Source: Singulisphaera sp. GP187
GTDB taxonomy: Bacteria; Planctomycetota; GCA-002687715
Direction: 5' to 3'
Assembly: GCA_945907755.1 (NCBI GenBank)
Contig: CAMDTN010000025.1
Span: forward strand, 1 to 37,509
Length of the DNA: 37,509 nt
The position numbers were made by a program, and so were the translations under genes. This document shows positions 8,633-15,547 of this stretch, in pieces. The notes beneath the pieces are model-generated. The model worked only from the letters and a program-made list of their open reading frames with translations, was not told where the DNA came from and ran no database searches. Position 1 is the stretch's first letter. The number at the start of each line of letters is the position of its first letter.

Positions 8633-10156
8633 ATGAATCGTGCGCGCGAGCAATTCTTCATGCGCATCGAAGCAGAGTTGGCGCTCTCGGATCAGAACGG
8701 GCCAGCCTTTGTGTTTGGAGTGCCCGAGCGCGCAGTGCTTCACGGCCTAGCGGGTAGCGCGGCAGAGATTGTCTTGCACTGCGGCCAAGGGCGCTTGCGC
8801 GAGTTGCGCAAGTCGCTGCGCGAATCCTTTGCTGTGCCGTTGCACGGCTGTCCGCAAGACGGAGAAGGATTGCCGGTCTACGACCAGCCGTGTGCCACTT
8901 GCGTGGTTGCGGACTTGCCGATGCAAGGCGCGGAAGATGCTTTGGAACGCGCACTTTCCATGGTGGCTGATGGTGGCGCCGTCTGGTTGTTGTTGCCGCG
9001 GCGCAGCGCTGGTGCAGAAGCGCGCTTGCGGCGGCTGTTGGAGGCTGCGTGTCACGGCACTGTGGAATCCGTGGCTGATGCACCAGCGGAAATGTTTGCG
9101 CTGCGTGCACGGCGCTGCTGTACGGTCACCTTGGAGTGCGTTGACGAGCAACCCGCAGCATTGCCGGTCTCGTGCATCGTCGTGACGCGCGGTGCAGAGC
9201 TTGGGTTGGAAGAAACGCTGGTGGACTTGGTGTTGCGCCAGCATTACCGTCCCATGGAAGTGTTCGTGCTGGACTTGGGCGGAGCGAGCGAATTGGATGC
9301 GGCGTTGTTCGGCCTCGCGGAACGCAGCACGGTGCCGGTGGCGCTTTTCCTGAAGCACGGCGCGGCCGAAGCCACTGCGTTGCAGGATGCCATTGGTGGT
9401 GTGCAAGGGCGCTTTGTGCATTGGTGCCACGCGGGTGCACGATTGGCGCCACACTTGCTGACCACGCTCGGCATGGCGCTGGAGCGTGAAGACGGTTGCG
9501 CTCTCGCAATGGCCGAGAGCGCCCGTGAACAGAATGGAAGCTGGAGCGCTCATCGCGCCATTGCGCCGAGTGCGCTTGCGCGGGTTTCGAGCAGTGAGCG
9601 CTTTGCGCCAGAAGCAGTGCTGTGGTCAAGCGCTGCAGTGCGCGCCGCCGCTGGGCCGAATGCTGCGTTCGGAGCCTTTGCCAGCCGCGAATTAGCGTGG
9701 CGCCTGTTGCAACAACAGCGCGGTGTGTGTTTGCCCGCGGTGGTGGCAGGGCACAGTGCGGCGGCGCCGGCAGCAGACGCAAGCTCGTGGCAGAAAGTGC
9801 AGCAGGCACTGCGGCCAGACCCGAAGGGCCTTGCAATTCCGCTGGAATTGCAAGCGTTGATTCACTTGCGCTGCGGCGACGCCGCTTGGGTGACCGAGCA
9901 TATTCAGGGCGACGCGGTGCCGCACTTGTTGCTGCGTAGCCAAGCACTGTTGCACCTAGGGCGTGGGCCAGAGGCCGAAGCAATCCTGCGCCATCCGTTG
10001 CTCTGCGAGCATGCAGCGGCGGCCACACTGCTGTTGGCGCAACGCTGCGCCGCTGATGGTGCCGCCGCGTATTCCGCATTGGTGCTGGCACTGCAGGCTG
10101 CCGGCGTCGACGACGCATGCTGGCTGCTGGAAATGGCCTCAGCGCCAACGTCCTGA
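8633..10156 (+). CDS. Large protein with degenerate glycosyltransferase-2-like middle domain
   Basis: 507 residues, not confidently assignable. The middle (about 180-300) resembles the start of a GT-A family 2 glycosyltransferase: VSCIVVTRG, then LVLRQHYRPMEVFVLDLGG and a later segment GRFVHWCHAGARLAP. The expected metal-binding DXD is not visible there, so catalysis is doubtful. Before it, residues about 30-165 vaguely resemble a class I methyltransferase without a clear GxGxG loop. The C-terminal third is helical, with LLLRSQALLHLGRGPEAEAIL looking like a TPR unit. No signal peptide or membrane helix is apparent. Ala, Leu and Arg dominate. It lies between uppP and the Fe-S genes on the same strand. 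The domain assignments are inference by eye. Confidence 0.5.
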   Translation: MNRAREQFFMRIEAELALSDQNGPAFVFGVPERAVLHGLAGSAAEIVLHCGQGRLRELRKSLRESFAVPLHGCPQDGEGLPVYDQPCATCVVADLPMQGAEDALERALSMVADGGAVWLLLPRRSAGAEARLRRLLEAACHGTVESVADAPAEMFALRARRCCTVTLECVDEQPAALPVSCIVVTRGAELGLEETLVDLVLRQHYRPMEVFVLDLGGASELDAALFGLAERSTVPVALFLKHGAAEATALQDAIGGVQGRFVHWCHAGARLAPHLLTTLGMALEREDGCALAMAESAREQNGSWSAHRAIAPSALARVSSSERFAPEAVLWSSAAVRAAAGPNAAFGAFASRELAWRLLQQQRGVCLPAVVAGHSAAAPAADASSWQKVQQALRPDPKGLAIPLELQALIHLRCGDAAWVTEHIQGDAVPHLLLRSQALLHLGRGPEAEAILRHPLLCEHAAAATLLLAQRCAADGAAAYSALVLALQAAGVDDACWLLEMASAPTS

Positions 10157-10198
10157 ACAGCTTCCACCTGCGCGTGCTTCTTGGCACACTGTGCACGC

Positions 10199-10202
10199 GG
10201 AG
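10199..10202 (+). promoter_or_regulatory. Shine-Dalgarno sequence selecting a TTG start
   Basis: GGAG lies 7 nt before TTG at 10210. Earlier in-frame starts would overlap the preceding gene or lack a ribosome binding site. Confidence 0.5.
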
Positions 10203-10209
10203 CCGCCCC

Positions 10210-10440
10210 TTGCCTCAAGACCCCAAAGCCCTCTTGTGCCATTGCCATGGGGTGAACTACGCCACGGTGCAGCGTGTCATCGATGAAAATTCGTGCGTGG
10301 CCATCGACCAAGTGACGCGCATCTGCCGCGCGGGTGGTGGTTGCCGCAGTTGTCATGTAGAGATTTACGAGCTGATCCAAGCGTCGGTGGCGCGGCGCAA
10401 CGGGTTCTGGAAACGCCTGTGGCACCGCATCCGGAACTGA
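10210..10440 (+). CDS. BFD-like [2Fe-2S] domain protein
   Basis: Small iron-sulfur protein of the bacterioferritin-associated ferredoxin / NifU-central-domain type. The 76 residues carry the four-cysteine pattern CHC (C10, C12) and CRSC (C45, C48) with about 32 residues between them, as in BFD domains. TVQRVIDEN, the Gly-rich segment AGGGC and a basic tail (RRNGFWKRLWHRIRN) are also seen. The start is inferred as TTG 10210 from GGAG; an upstream GTG at 10174 is possible. It ends 8 nt before the cysteine desulfurase gene, so a role in cluster assembly or electron transfer with that enzyme is likely but inferred. Confidence 0.8.
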   Translation: MPQDPKALLCHCHGVNYATVQRVIDENSCVAIDQVTRICRAGGGCRSCHVEIYELIQASVARRNGFWKRLWHRIRN

Positions 10441-10448
10441 CGCACACC

Positions 10449-11585
10449 ATGAACAGCATCTACTTAGATAACAATGCCACCACGCCGCTGCTCGCGGAAG
10501 TTCTGGAAGTTGTTTGCACGGCATTGGCGAGGGATTTCGGGAACCCCTCTTCCATTCACGCGCCGGGCCAAGCTGCACGCGCAGTGGTGGACCTCGCACG
10601 CCAGCAAGTAGCAGGACTGCTGCAGGCGCGGCCCACTGAAGTGGTGTTCACGTCCGGTGGTACTGAGGCGATCAATACAGCCATCCATGCGTGCGCCGTT
10701 GCGGTGCCTGCCGCGCAACGGCGCATGATTCGCAGCGCAGTAGAACACGAAGCGGTGATCGAAGCGGTGCGCCACTTCGGCAGCAGCGTCAGCGTGATTG
10801 CGGTGGATTCTGAAGGGCGCCTAGATCTTGAGCAACTCGAACGCGAACTGCGGCAGCCCGCGTGTTGTTTGAGCCTGATGCTGTCGAACAATGAGACCGG
10901 GGTGTTGTTACCTGTAGCTGAAGCGGCGCTGTTGGCGCAAGCCCGCGGCGTGCCGGTGCACATCGACGCAGTGCAAGCGGTAGGCAAGGCGGAGCTGAAT
11001 GTCGAAGCGCTGGGTTGCGATTTCTTGTCGGTAGCAGGGCACAAATTCCACGCGCCCAAAGGCACCGGCGCGCTGTATGTGCGGCGCACGGCCAAATTCC
11101 AGCCGCTCATGGTGGGGGCTTCGCAGGAACATTCGCGGCGCCCTGGCACGGAGAATGTGGCGGGGATTGCCGCCTTAGGTGCTGCAGCAAATATCATGGG
11201 ACGCGGCATCGAAGCGCGCCGCGCGCAGTTGTTAGGGCTGTCGAACGAGGTGGAGCGGCGCTTGCTGGCCTTGCCTGGAGCACGCTTGCAAGGCGCTGCA
11301 GCGGCGCGCATGCCAGGGACTTCCAATGTCGCCTTCGAAGGATTGGAAGGCGCTGGCATCGTGTTGCGGGTCGCGCGCGAAGGGGTCGCCATCAGTTCTG
11401 GCTCGGCCTGTTCCGCTTCCACTGGCGGAGGCAGCCATGTGCTGGAAGCTATGAAAGTTCCCTACGGGCACCTGTTTGGGGCCATTCGCGTCTCGTGCGC
11501 CGAGCGCAACACGCTCGACGAAATTGCGGTGGCCTGTAGCGCCATCGAACGCGCCGTGCTGCATCTGCGCTGCCTGTTGCCGTAG
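10449..11585 (+). CDS. Cysteine desulfurase, NifS/IscS family
   Basis: PLP enzyme that removes sulfur from cysteine as a persulfide for Fe-S clusters and thio-cofactors. The 378 residues start with the family opening IYLDNNATTPL. They contain the stacking-histidine region (H100), the NNETG motif (148-151), the Schiff-base lysine in AGHKFHAPKG (K199), and the active-site loop SSGSACSASTGGGSHVL with catalytic C321. The loop resembles the longer, flexible loop of group I (NifS/IscS) enzymes. ATG 10449 follows the BFD-like gene by 8 nt. Together they form a minimal Fe-S assembly module without an IscU/NifU scaffold visible in the window, so the NifS or IscS subtype is left open. Confidence 0.93.
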   Translation: MNSIYLDNNATTPLLAEVLEVVCTALARDFGNPSSIHAPGQAARAVVDLARQQVAGLLQARPTEVVFTSGGTEAINTAIHACAVAVPAAQRRMIRSAVEHEAVIEAVRHFGSSVSVIAVDSEGRLDLEQLERELRQPACCLSLMLSNNETGVLLPVAEAALLAQARGVPVHIDAVQAVGKAELNVEALGCDFLSVAGHKFHAPKGTGALYVRRTAKFQPLMVGASQEHSRRPGTENVAGIAALGAAANIMGRGIEARRAQLLGLSNEVERRLLALPGARLQGAAAARMPGTSNVAFEGLEGAGIVLRVAREGVAISSGSACSASTGGGSHVLEAMKVPYGHLFGAIRVSCAERNTLDEIAVACSAIERAVLHLRCLLP

Positions 11586-11700
11586 AAGCTGCGCGGCGGC
11601 GCGTTTGAGTAGTGCAGCGCAACAGGCGCGTGCCACCTTGAATGATGCTTGATCTCAAGCCGCAAGATTCCGAAAAGTGTGTTGGTCTTTCGCCATCTGC

Positions 11701-12330
11701 ATGTTTGCCCTCATAAAAAGCCTGTTGTTCCGCGGCACCATTACAGCGGTGGTGTTGGGGATTCTCTTCACTGTATTTTTCTTAGAGGAGTGGCCGCAGA
11801 AAGACCTGCGCAGCGAACTTGGGACGCTGAAAAGCGCAAACCCAGCAGAAGAGCTGTGGGTGGAAGTGTCGCTGCAGCGCATGGTGCTGGAAGTGAAGAA
11901 CGGCGAGGAGACGCTGTGGCGTTTCGATATTGGATTTGGACGCGGGGCCATCGGGCGTGCCAGTGCTGAAGTAGAGGGCACGCCGCTGGGCGAATATCGC
12001 ATCATCAAGAAGGAGAGCCGCACGGACCTGTTCGGGCGTGGCGCTCGCTTCCTGCAATTCGACTATCCCAACGAAGATGACGCAGACCGCGCGGTGGCTT
12101 CGGGGCTGATCACGCCGGATGATTGCCGCCGCATCTTTCGTGCCCATGCCGTGAACGAAGCGCCGCCAACGGACACACCACTCGGCGGACCGCTGGGGTT
12201 GCAGGGCAATCTGTTTGCCTTTGTCGGCCGTCGCTTCACTGATGGCAGTGTGGCTGTAAACAACGGCGACTTGATCGCACTGTACGAAGTGCTGCCTGTT
12301 GGAACCCGCGTGGTGATTACCGACCGCTGA
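11701..12330 (+). CDS. Membrane-anchored L,D-transpeptidase-fold protein lacking catalytic residues
   Basis: 209-residue protein with one N-terminal membrane helix (about 8-28) and an extracytoplasmic domain resembling the YkuD/YafK L,D-transpeptidase fold. Recognisable segments include the TPLGEYRI strand (94-101), DYPNEDDADRA (121-131) and LGGPLGLQGN (161-170). The expected active-site sequence, of the type T-x-GC-I-A-V-x-N, is present as FTDGSVAVNNGD (179-190). The cysteine is replaced by S183, and the HG histidine upstream is replaced by Gln in LQGN. If the alignment is right the protein cannot be a normal transpeptidase and may bind peptidoglycan or regulate others. An upstream GTG at 11677 is a possible alternative start; neither has a clear ribosome binding site. 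Confidence 0.7.
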   Translation: MFALIKSLLFRGTITAVVLGILFTVFFLEEWPQKDLRSELGTLKSANPAEELWVEVSLQRMVLEVKNGEETLWRFDIGFGRGAIGRASAEVEGTPLGEYRIIKKESRTDLFGRGARFLQFDYPNEDDADRAVASGLITPDDCRRIFRAHAVNEAPPTDTPLGGPLGLQGNLFAFVGRRFTDGSVAVNNGDLIALYEVLPVGTRVVITDR

Positions 12331-12338
12331 TCTGTAAG

Positions 12339-12911
12339 ATGCCCTCCATGCAAGGGCCCTCTGATCCGCTTCCGGATGAATCTCGCGAGCTATTGCCGGT
12401 GCAGTTGCGGCGGCTGCTCCCTGCGCGCGACAGCGCTGGTTTGGTGCTGGACGCTGGCGGCAAGTTCTTCCTCATCATGATCGGCCCTGCAGAAGCCGCT
12501 GCCGTGATGCGCGAACTCAGCACTGCAAAACCCGAGCGCCCGCTCACGCACGACTTGATCGGCTACATCCTCACGGGTTTCGATATCACCGTGGAAAGCG
12601 TGGTGATTTCGTCGATGGTCAACGGGGCTTTCTGCGCCACGCTGACACTGCAACGCAAGCAGGGCGAGATGAGTGAGCGCGTGCGCTTCGATGTTCGGGC
12701 CTCCGATGCCATTGTGCTGGCCATCAAACATTCTGTGCACATGCAGGTGACGCGCCTCGTGCTAAATCAAGTTGAAGACATCAGCAAGATGATCAAAGAG
12801 GTGGATCAGCACCTAGCGGCGGATGCCGGCGGTGAGCCGAGCGATGATCCAGCGGAACCCGGCGCGGGCCCTGATACAGACACGCGGCCGCCCTCCACGC
12901 CGCTGCTCTGA
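12339..12911 (+). CDS. Bifunctional nuclease (BFN, DUF151) domain protein
   Basis: 190-residue cytoplasmic protein with the BFN/DUF151 domain at about 33-140. The strand KFFLIMIGPAEAAAVMREL is followed by ERPLTHDLI (66-74) and the signature DVRASDAIVLAI (118-129), which matches the DxRxSDAIALA motif of the family. Members have been reported to cleave DNA and RNA, but function in bacteria is poorly defined. The C-terminal 40 residues are Pro/Gly/Asp-rich and probably disordered. They are encoded over the 3' end of the opposite-strand membrane protein gene, a 106-bp tail-to-tail overlap. It starts 8 nt after the transpeptidase-like gene, suggesting one transcript. Confidence 0.85.
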   Translation: MPSMQGPSDPLPDESRELLPVQLRRLLPARDSAGLVLDAGGKFFLIMIGPAEAAAVMRELSTAKPERPLTHDLIGYILTGFDITVESVVISSMVNGAFCATLTLQRKQGEMSERVRFDVRASDAIVLAIKHSVHMQVTRLVLNQVEDISKMIKEVDQHLAADAGGEPSDDPAEPGAGPDTDTRPPSTPLL

Positions 12912-13786
12912 ACGCCTGCCTCTGCACTGATCCATTGCAAGCACGCGAGCGCGCGGACAATTGCGGCTAAGGGTGCGCCGCTGCCAAGGTGCAGCAGCAA
13001 CAAGAGCCAACACCAAGCGGATGATCCCGCTACGCTGCGCGCCCCCAAAAAGCATGCGCTGAGCAGCAGCGCCACCAGTGCGAGAGAGACCGCTGCATGC
13101 TGCACGCTCGCACTCAAAGGCAGTGCCAACAGCAGCGTTGCGGCGACGTGCGGCCACAGAAACGCGGCGAGCGCTGCTCCAAGGGCGCAAAGAAAAGCCA
13201 GCAAGCGCGCGCGGTGGGCCAAGGGCAGCAACGCATGCCAGGCAAGTCGCAGCAGACAAGAGCTTTGCAGCAGGTCCTCGGCGAGACCCGGGCCAGTCAG
13301 GTTCATGCTGGGGTGCGCCAGCAGGTGCCAGAGCGCGAGTGCGCTCAGCAGCAAGAGGGTTGCCCGCAGCGCCGGCGCGGCGCGCGCAACGAGCAACAAT
13401 GTTCCAATAAGCGCCAACCCGTGTGCCGGCAGAGTGGCGTGCGTGTTCAGCAGGACGGCGCCGCAGCAGAAGGCCCCGAGGGCGATGCTCAAGGCTGAGT
13501 ACCGGAGCAGTTGCGCGTTGCGATCCAGCAGCGCTGTTCGGTCGCTCGGTGCACTGAGCGCTAAGGCATGCACGGCGGCGAACACGACCAGCGCCGCTTG
13601 GAAAGGTGCCTCAAGGTGGTCGGCTGCGGCAGCCCACCAAGCCAACATGCCTTCCGACTGCGGGCACAGTTCTCCACCGCGGCGCAAGATGGCGTCCGCT
13701 GCGGCAGTGATGACCAAGGCTGGCCAAGTCCAGCGTAGAGCGAGAGCCGACCAACTCGGTTCGGCAGGAGATTGCACTTGATCCAT
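12806..13786 (-). CDS. Polytopic membrane protein of unknown function
   Basis: 326 residues, very rich in Leu and Ala, with about eight or nine hydrophobic segments between residues 20 and 285, then a Gly/Ser/Pro-rich hydrophilic tail. I recognise no family. Its reality rests on three points. It is the only long ORF explaining this stretch. It has regularly spaced charged loops between helices. Its ATG at 13786 has AGGA about 9 nt upstream. Its last 35 codons overlap the 3' end of the BFN gene in antisense. It is divergent from the microcompartment operon, with 100 bp between the two starts. A role linked to that operon is possible but unsupported. Confidence 0.6.
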   Translation of the reverse strand: MDQVQSPAEPSWSALALRWTWPALVITAAADAILRRGGELCPQSEGMLAWWAAAADHLEAPFQAALVVFAAVHALALSAPSDRTALLDRNAQLLRYSALSIALGAFCCGAVLLNTHATLPAHGLALIGTLLLVARAAPALRATLLLLSALALWHLLAHPSMNLTGPGLAEDLLQSSCLLRLAWHALLPLAHRARLLAFLCALGAALAAFLWPHVAATLLLALPLSASVQHAAVSLALVALLLSACFLGARSVAGSSAWCWLLLLLHLGSGAPLAAIVRALACLQWISAEAGVQSSGVEGGRVSVSGPAPGSAGSSLGSPPASAARC

Positions 13787-13873
13787 GGTGCGCGTCCTGT
13801 ACCCTTTGGCGGCTTCGCCCGCAAGGTGGCGAGCGCGGCGTTAAGGCCGCAAGGATCAACGACCGCGAGGTCG

Positions 13874-13880
13874 AAAGGAG
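13874..13880 (+). promoter_or_regulatory. Strong ribosome binding site of the microcompartment operon
   Basis: AAAGGAG lies 6 nt before the ATG at 13887. The internal genes of the operon instead rely on overlapping stop and start codons. No promoter was convincing in the 100-bp divergent spacer. Confidence 0.75.
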
Positions 13881-13886
13881 CAGTCC

Positions 13887-14201
13887 ATGCTGTTGGGGCG
13901 CGTGGTTGGCACGGTTTGGGCGACACGGCGCGATCCATCTCTGGATAACGCGAAGTTCTTGCTCGTGCGGCAGCTCCGGCTGGATGGAACGCTCGCGGAT
14001 TCGTGGGTGGTGGCAGTGGACTCCGTGGGTGCTGGTGTGGGCGAGCGCGTGTTGGTGGCCCAAGGTTCGAGTGGCCGTCAGACGGAGCAAACAAAGAATC
14101 GTCCCGTGGACGCCGTTGTGATGGCCATCGTGGATGATTTCGAGGTTGTGCAGCGCGACTGGAAGTCCTTCGACGCCGTGGGCGTGCGCGATGTCGTCTA
14201 A
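13887..14201 (+). CDS. Bacterial microcompartment vertex (pentamer) protein, EutN/CcmL family, copy 1
   Basis: BMC-P shell protein expected to form pentamers that cap the vertices of a polyhedral microcompartment. The 104 residues begin [17 protein letters not shown], the typical EutN/CcmL N-terminus with a short basic loop. They continue with [27 protein letters not shown] (the DxxGAGxGExV signature at about 44-53) and [11 protein letters not shown] near the C-terminus. A tail of about 16 residues follows the domain. It is the first gene of the operon, has a strong ribosome binding site, and its last 11 bases overlap the RpiB-like gene. Confidence 0.93.
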   Translation: MLLGRVVGTVWATRRDPSLDNAKFLLVRQLRLDGTLADSWVVAVDSVGAGVGERVLVAQGSSGRQTEQTKNRPVDAVVMAIVDDFEVVQRDWKSFDAVGVRDVV

Positions 14202-14994
14202 CCCCGTGGATCGCGCAGCGCTGAAAGCTGCCGTCGTGGCTGCGCTGCAACAGCACTTGGCCAGTGCCGAAATTGCTGCAACCAAACCCGCGAATGTTAT
14301 GCCGGAAGCGGGCACTATTCCCGCTGCGCCGCGCGGTCGTCCGCTGATCACCGAAGCGGATGTGATGCAGGCGAGGAGTGGCAACCGCCGCATTCAAACC
14401 ACGCCCGATGCCATCATTACTCCCTTGGCGCGCGAGAGCGCCGAGCGCTATGGCGTTGCGCTTGTCTTTTGCGACAAGCCTTCAAGTGCACCGTCGCAGA
14501 CCGCGCCAGCAAGTGCGGCCATCACGGCACCCGCTGCGTCGTCGGCGGCGCAACAAGTGGTGGCTATCGCAAGCGACCACGGTGGCTTCGCATTGAAGCA
14601 AGCATTAGTGGTGTTTCTCGAACGCGAAGCTGGCTGTCGTGTGCTGGACCTTGGCACCACCAGCGCTGCACCAGTGGACTACGCAGATTTCGCGCACAAA
14701 TTGGCAGCGGCAGTGGCTCGCGGCGAGGCGAGTTGCGGCATCTGCATCGACGGTATGGGCCTTGGCAGCGCGATGGCTGCGAATCGTCACAGCGGCGTGC
14801 GCGCAGCGGCATGCCGCGAAGTCTTGGAAGTGGTGAATGCGCGCGAACACAACGACGCCAATGTGCTTTGCCTCGGTGGGCGCGTGCTCGGTGACTTGAC
14901 GGCCAAAGCGCTGGTGTCGGTATTCCTTGCCACTCCATTTGCGGGAGGGCGCCACGCTGCACGCGTGCAAAAGATCGAGGCTGGGCCATGCTGA
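14191..14994 (+). CDS. RpiB/LacAB-family sugar-phosphate isomerase with microcompartment-targeting N-terminus
   Basis: 267 residues in three parts. Residues 5-24 ([20 protein letters not shown]) form an amphipathic helix followed by a flexible Ala/Pro linker, like encapsulation peptides of microcompartment cargo. Residues 50-95 ([10 protein letters not shown]... [19 protein letters not shown]) resemble the N-terminal segment of EutT-type proteins (LTPSARELL pattern). Residues 123-265 are an RpiB/LacAB domain with SDHGGFALK (128-136) and [19 protein letters not shown] (217-234). RpiB interconverts ribose-5-phosphate and ribulose-5-phosphate. In an ungapped alignment from AANR, the usual catalytic Cys is D187, and the nearest Cys is C185. 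Substrate or mechanism may therefore differ. ATG 14191 overlaps the upstream gene by 11 bp; the downstream pentamer gene overlaps by 7 bp. Confidence 0.85.
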   Translation: MSSNPVDRAALKAAVVAALQQHLASAEIAATKPANVMPEAGTIPAAPRGRPLITEADVMQARSGNRRIQTTPDAIITPLARESAERYGVALVFCDKPSSAPSQTAPASAAITAPAASSAAQQVVAIASDHGGFALKQALVVFLEREAGCRVLDLGTTSAAPVDYADFAHKLAAAVARGEASCGICIDGMGLGSAMAANRHSGVRAAACREVLEVVNAREHNDANVLCLGGRVLGDLTAKALVSVFLATPFAGGRHAARVQKIEAGPC

Positions 14995-15278
14995 TGGCAC
15001 GCGTGATCGGTTCGGTGTGGACCAGCTCGCGCCAAGACGCGTTGGCGTCCGCGCGTTTCGTGTTGCTGCAGCCGCTGGATGAAGCCAAGCAACCTTATGG
15101 AGAAGCGTTGGCCGCGCTGGACATGGGCGGCAGCGGCCCTGGCGAAATCGTCTTGTACACCACTGCCTACGAAGCGGCGATTCCATGGAAAGAACGCCAT
15201 CCAGAACTCGACCTCGTGGGCGTGGATGCAACAGTCGTGGGTGTCGTCGACCGCGTGGACAAGGCTGGTAACGCATGA
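14988..15278 (+). CDS. Bacterial microcompartment pentamer protein, EutN/CcmL family, copy 2
   Basis: BMC-P homologue of 96 residues. The N-terminus ([19 protein letters not shown]), the LLQPLD strand, the ALDMGGSGPGEIVLY segment and VDATVVGVVDRVD correspond to the three conserved parts of EutN/CcmL proteins. It is the most divergent of the three copies. GGSGPGE replaces GAGxGE, and the Ser/Ala-Arg loop is replaced by TTAYEAAIPW with an extra acidic and basic stretch (KERHPELD). Different pentamers in one shell may occupy distinct vertices; that is inference. Its ATG overlaps the end of the RpiB-like gene, and its stop overlaps the next start as ATGA. Confidence 0.9.
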   Translation: MLMARVIGSVWTSSRQDALASARFVLLQPLDEAKQPYGEALAALDMGGSGPGEIVLYTTAYEAAIPWKERHPELDLVGVDATVVGVVDRVDKAGNA

Positions 15279-15547
15279 TCCTCGGGCGCGTGACAGGTGC
15301 GCTGCACGCCACATTGGCCAACCAACACTTGGAAGGCCAACACTTGCTGTTGGTGGACCCAGTGGAGCCTTCCGGAAAACTTAGTGGCAAGCCTCTAGTT
15401 TGCATCGACCGCGTAGGCGCTGGTCCAGGCGATCTCGTCTTAGTGAACCGCGAAGGCGGCGCTGCGCGTGCGTTGTTGCAAGATGATCGCTCGCCAGTGC
15501 AGGCGCTCATCGTCGGCGTGGTCGACCACATGCAGGTGAAGGAATGA
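15275..15547 (+). CDS. Bacterial microcompartment pentamer protein, EutN/CcmL family, copy 3
   Basis: BMC-P protein of 90 residues, the most typical of the three: MILGRVTGALHATLANQHL, LLLVDPVEPSG, CIDRVGAGPGDLVLVNREGGAAR and PVQALIVGVVDHM. It belongs to the same shell as the other two copies; three paralogous pentamers in one operon recall planctomycete-type microcompartment loci. It starts by ATGA overlap with copy 2 and ends by ATGA overlap with the DeoC gene, so translation is probably coupled. Confidence 0.93.
   Translation: MILGRVTGALHATLANQHLEGQHLLLVDPVEPSGKLSGKPLVCIDRVGAGPGDLVLVNREGGAARALLQDDRSPVQALIVGVVDHMQVKE

Noticed and set aside
9126-10196. 356-residue minus-strand ORF opposite the glycosyltransferase-like gene
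   Set aside because: Arg/Pro/Ala-rich shadow with no motif. The plus-strand frame has sensible hydrophobic patterning and a ribosome binding site.
13561-14397. Minus-strand ORFs over the first pentamer gene and the spacer
   Set aside because: They are shadows of the pentamer and RpiB-like genes, which have unmistakable family motifs.
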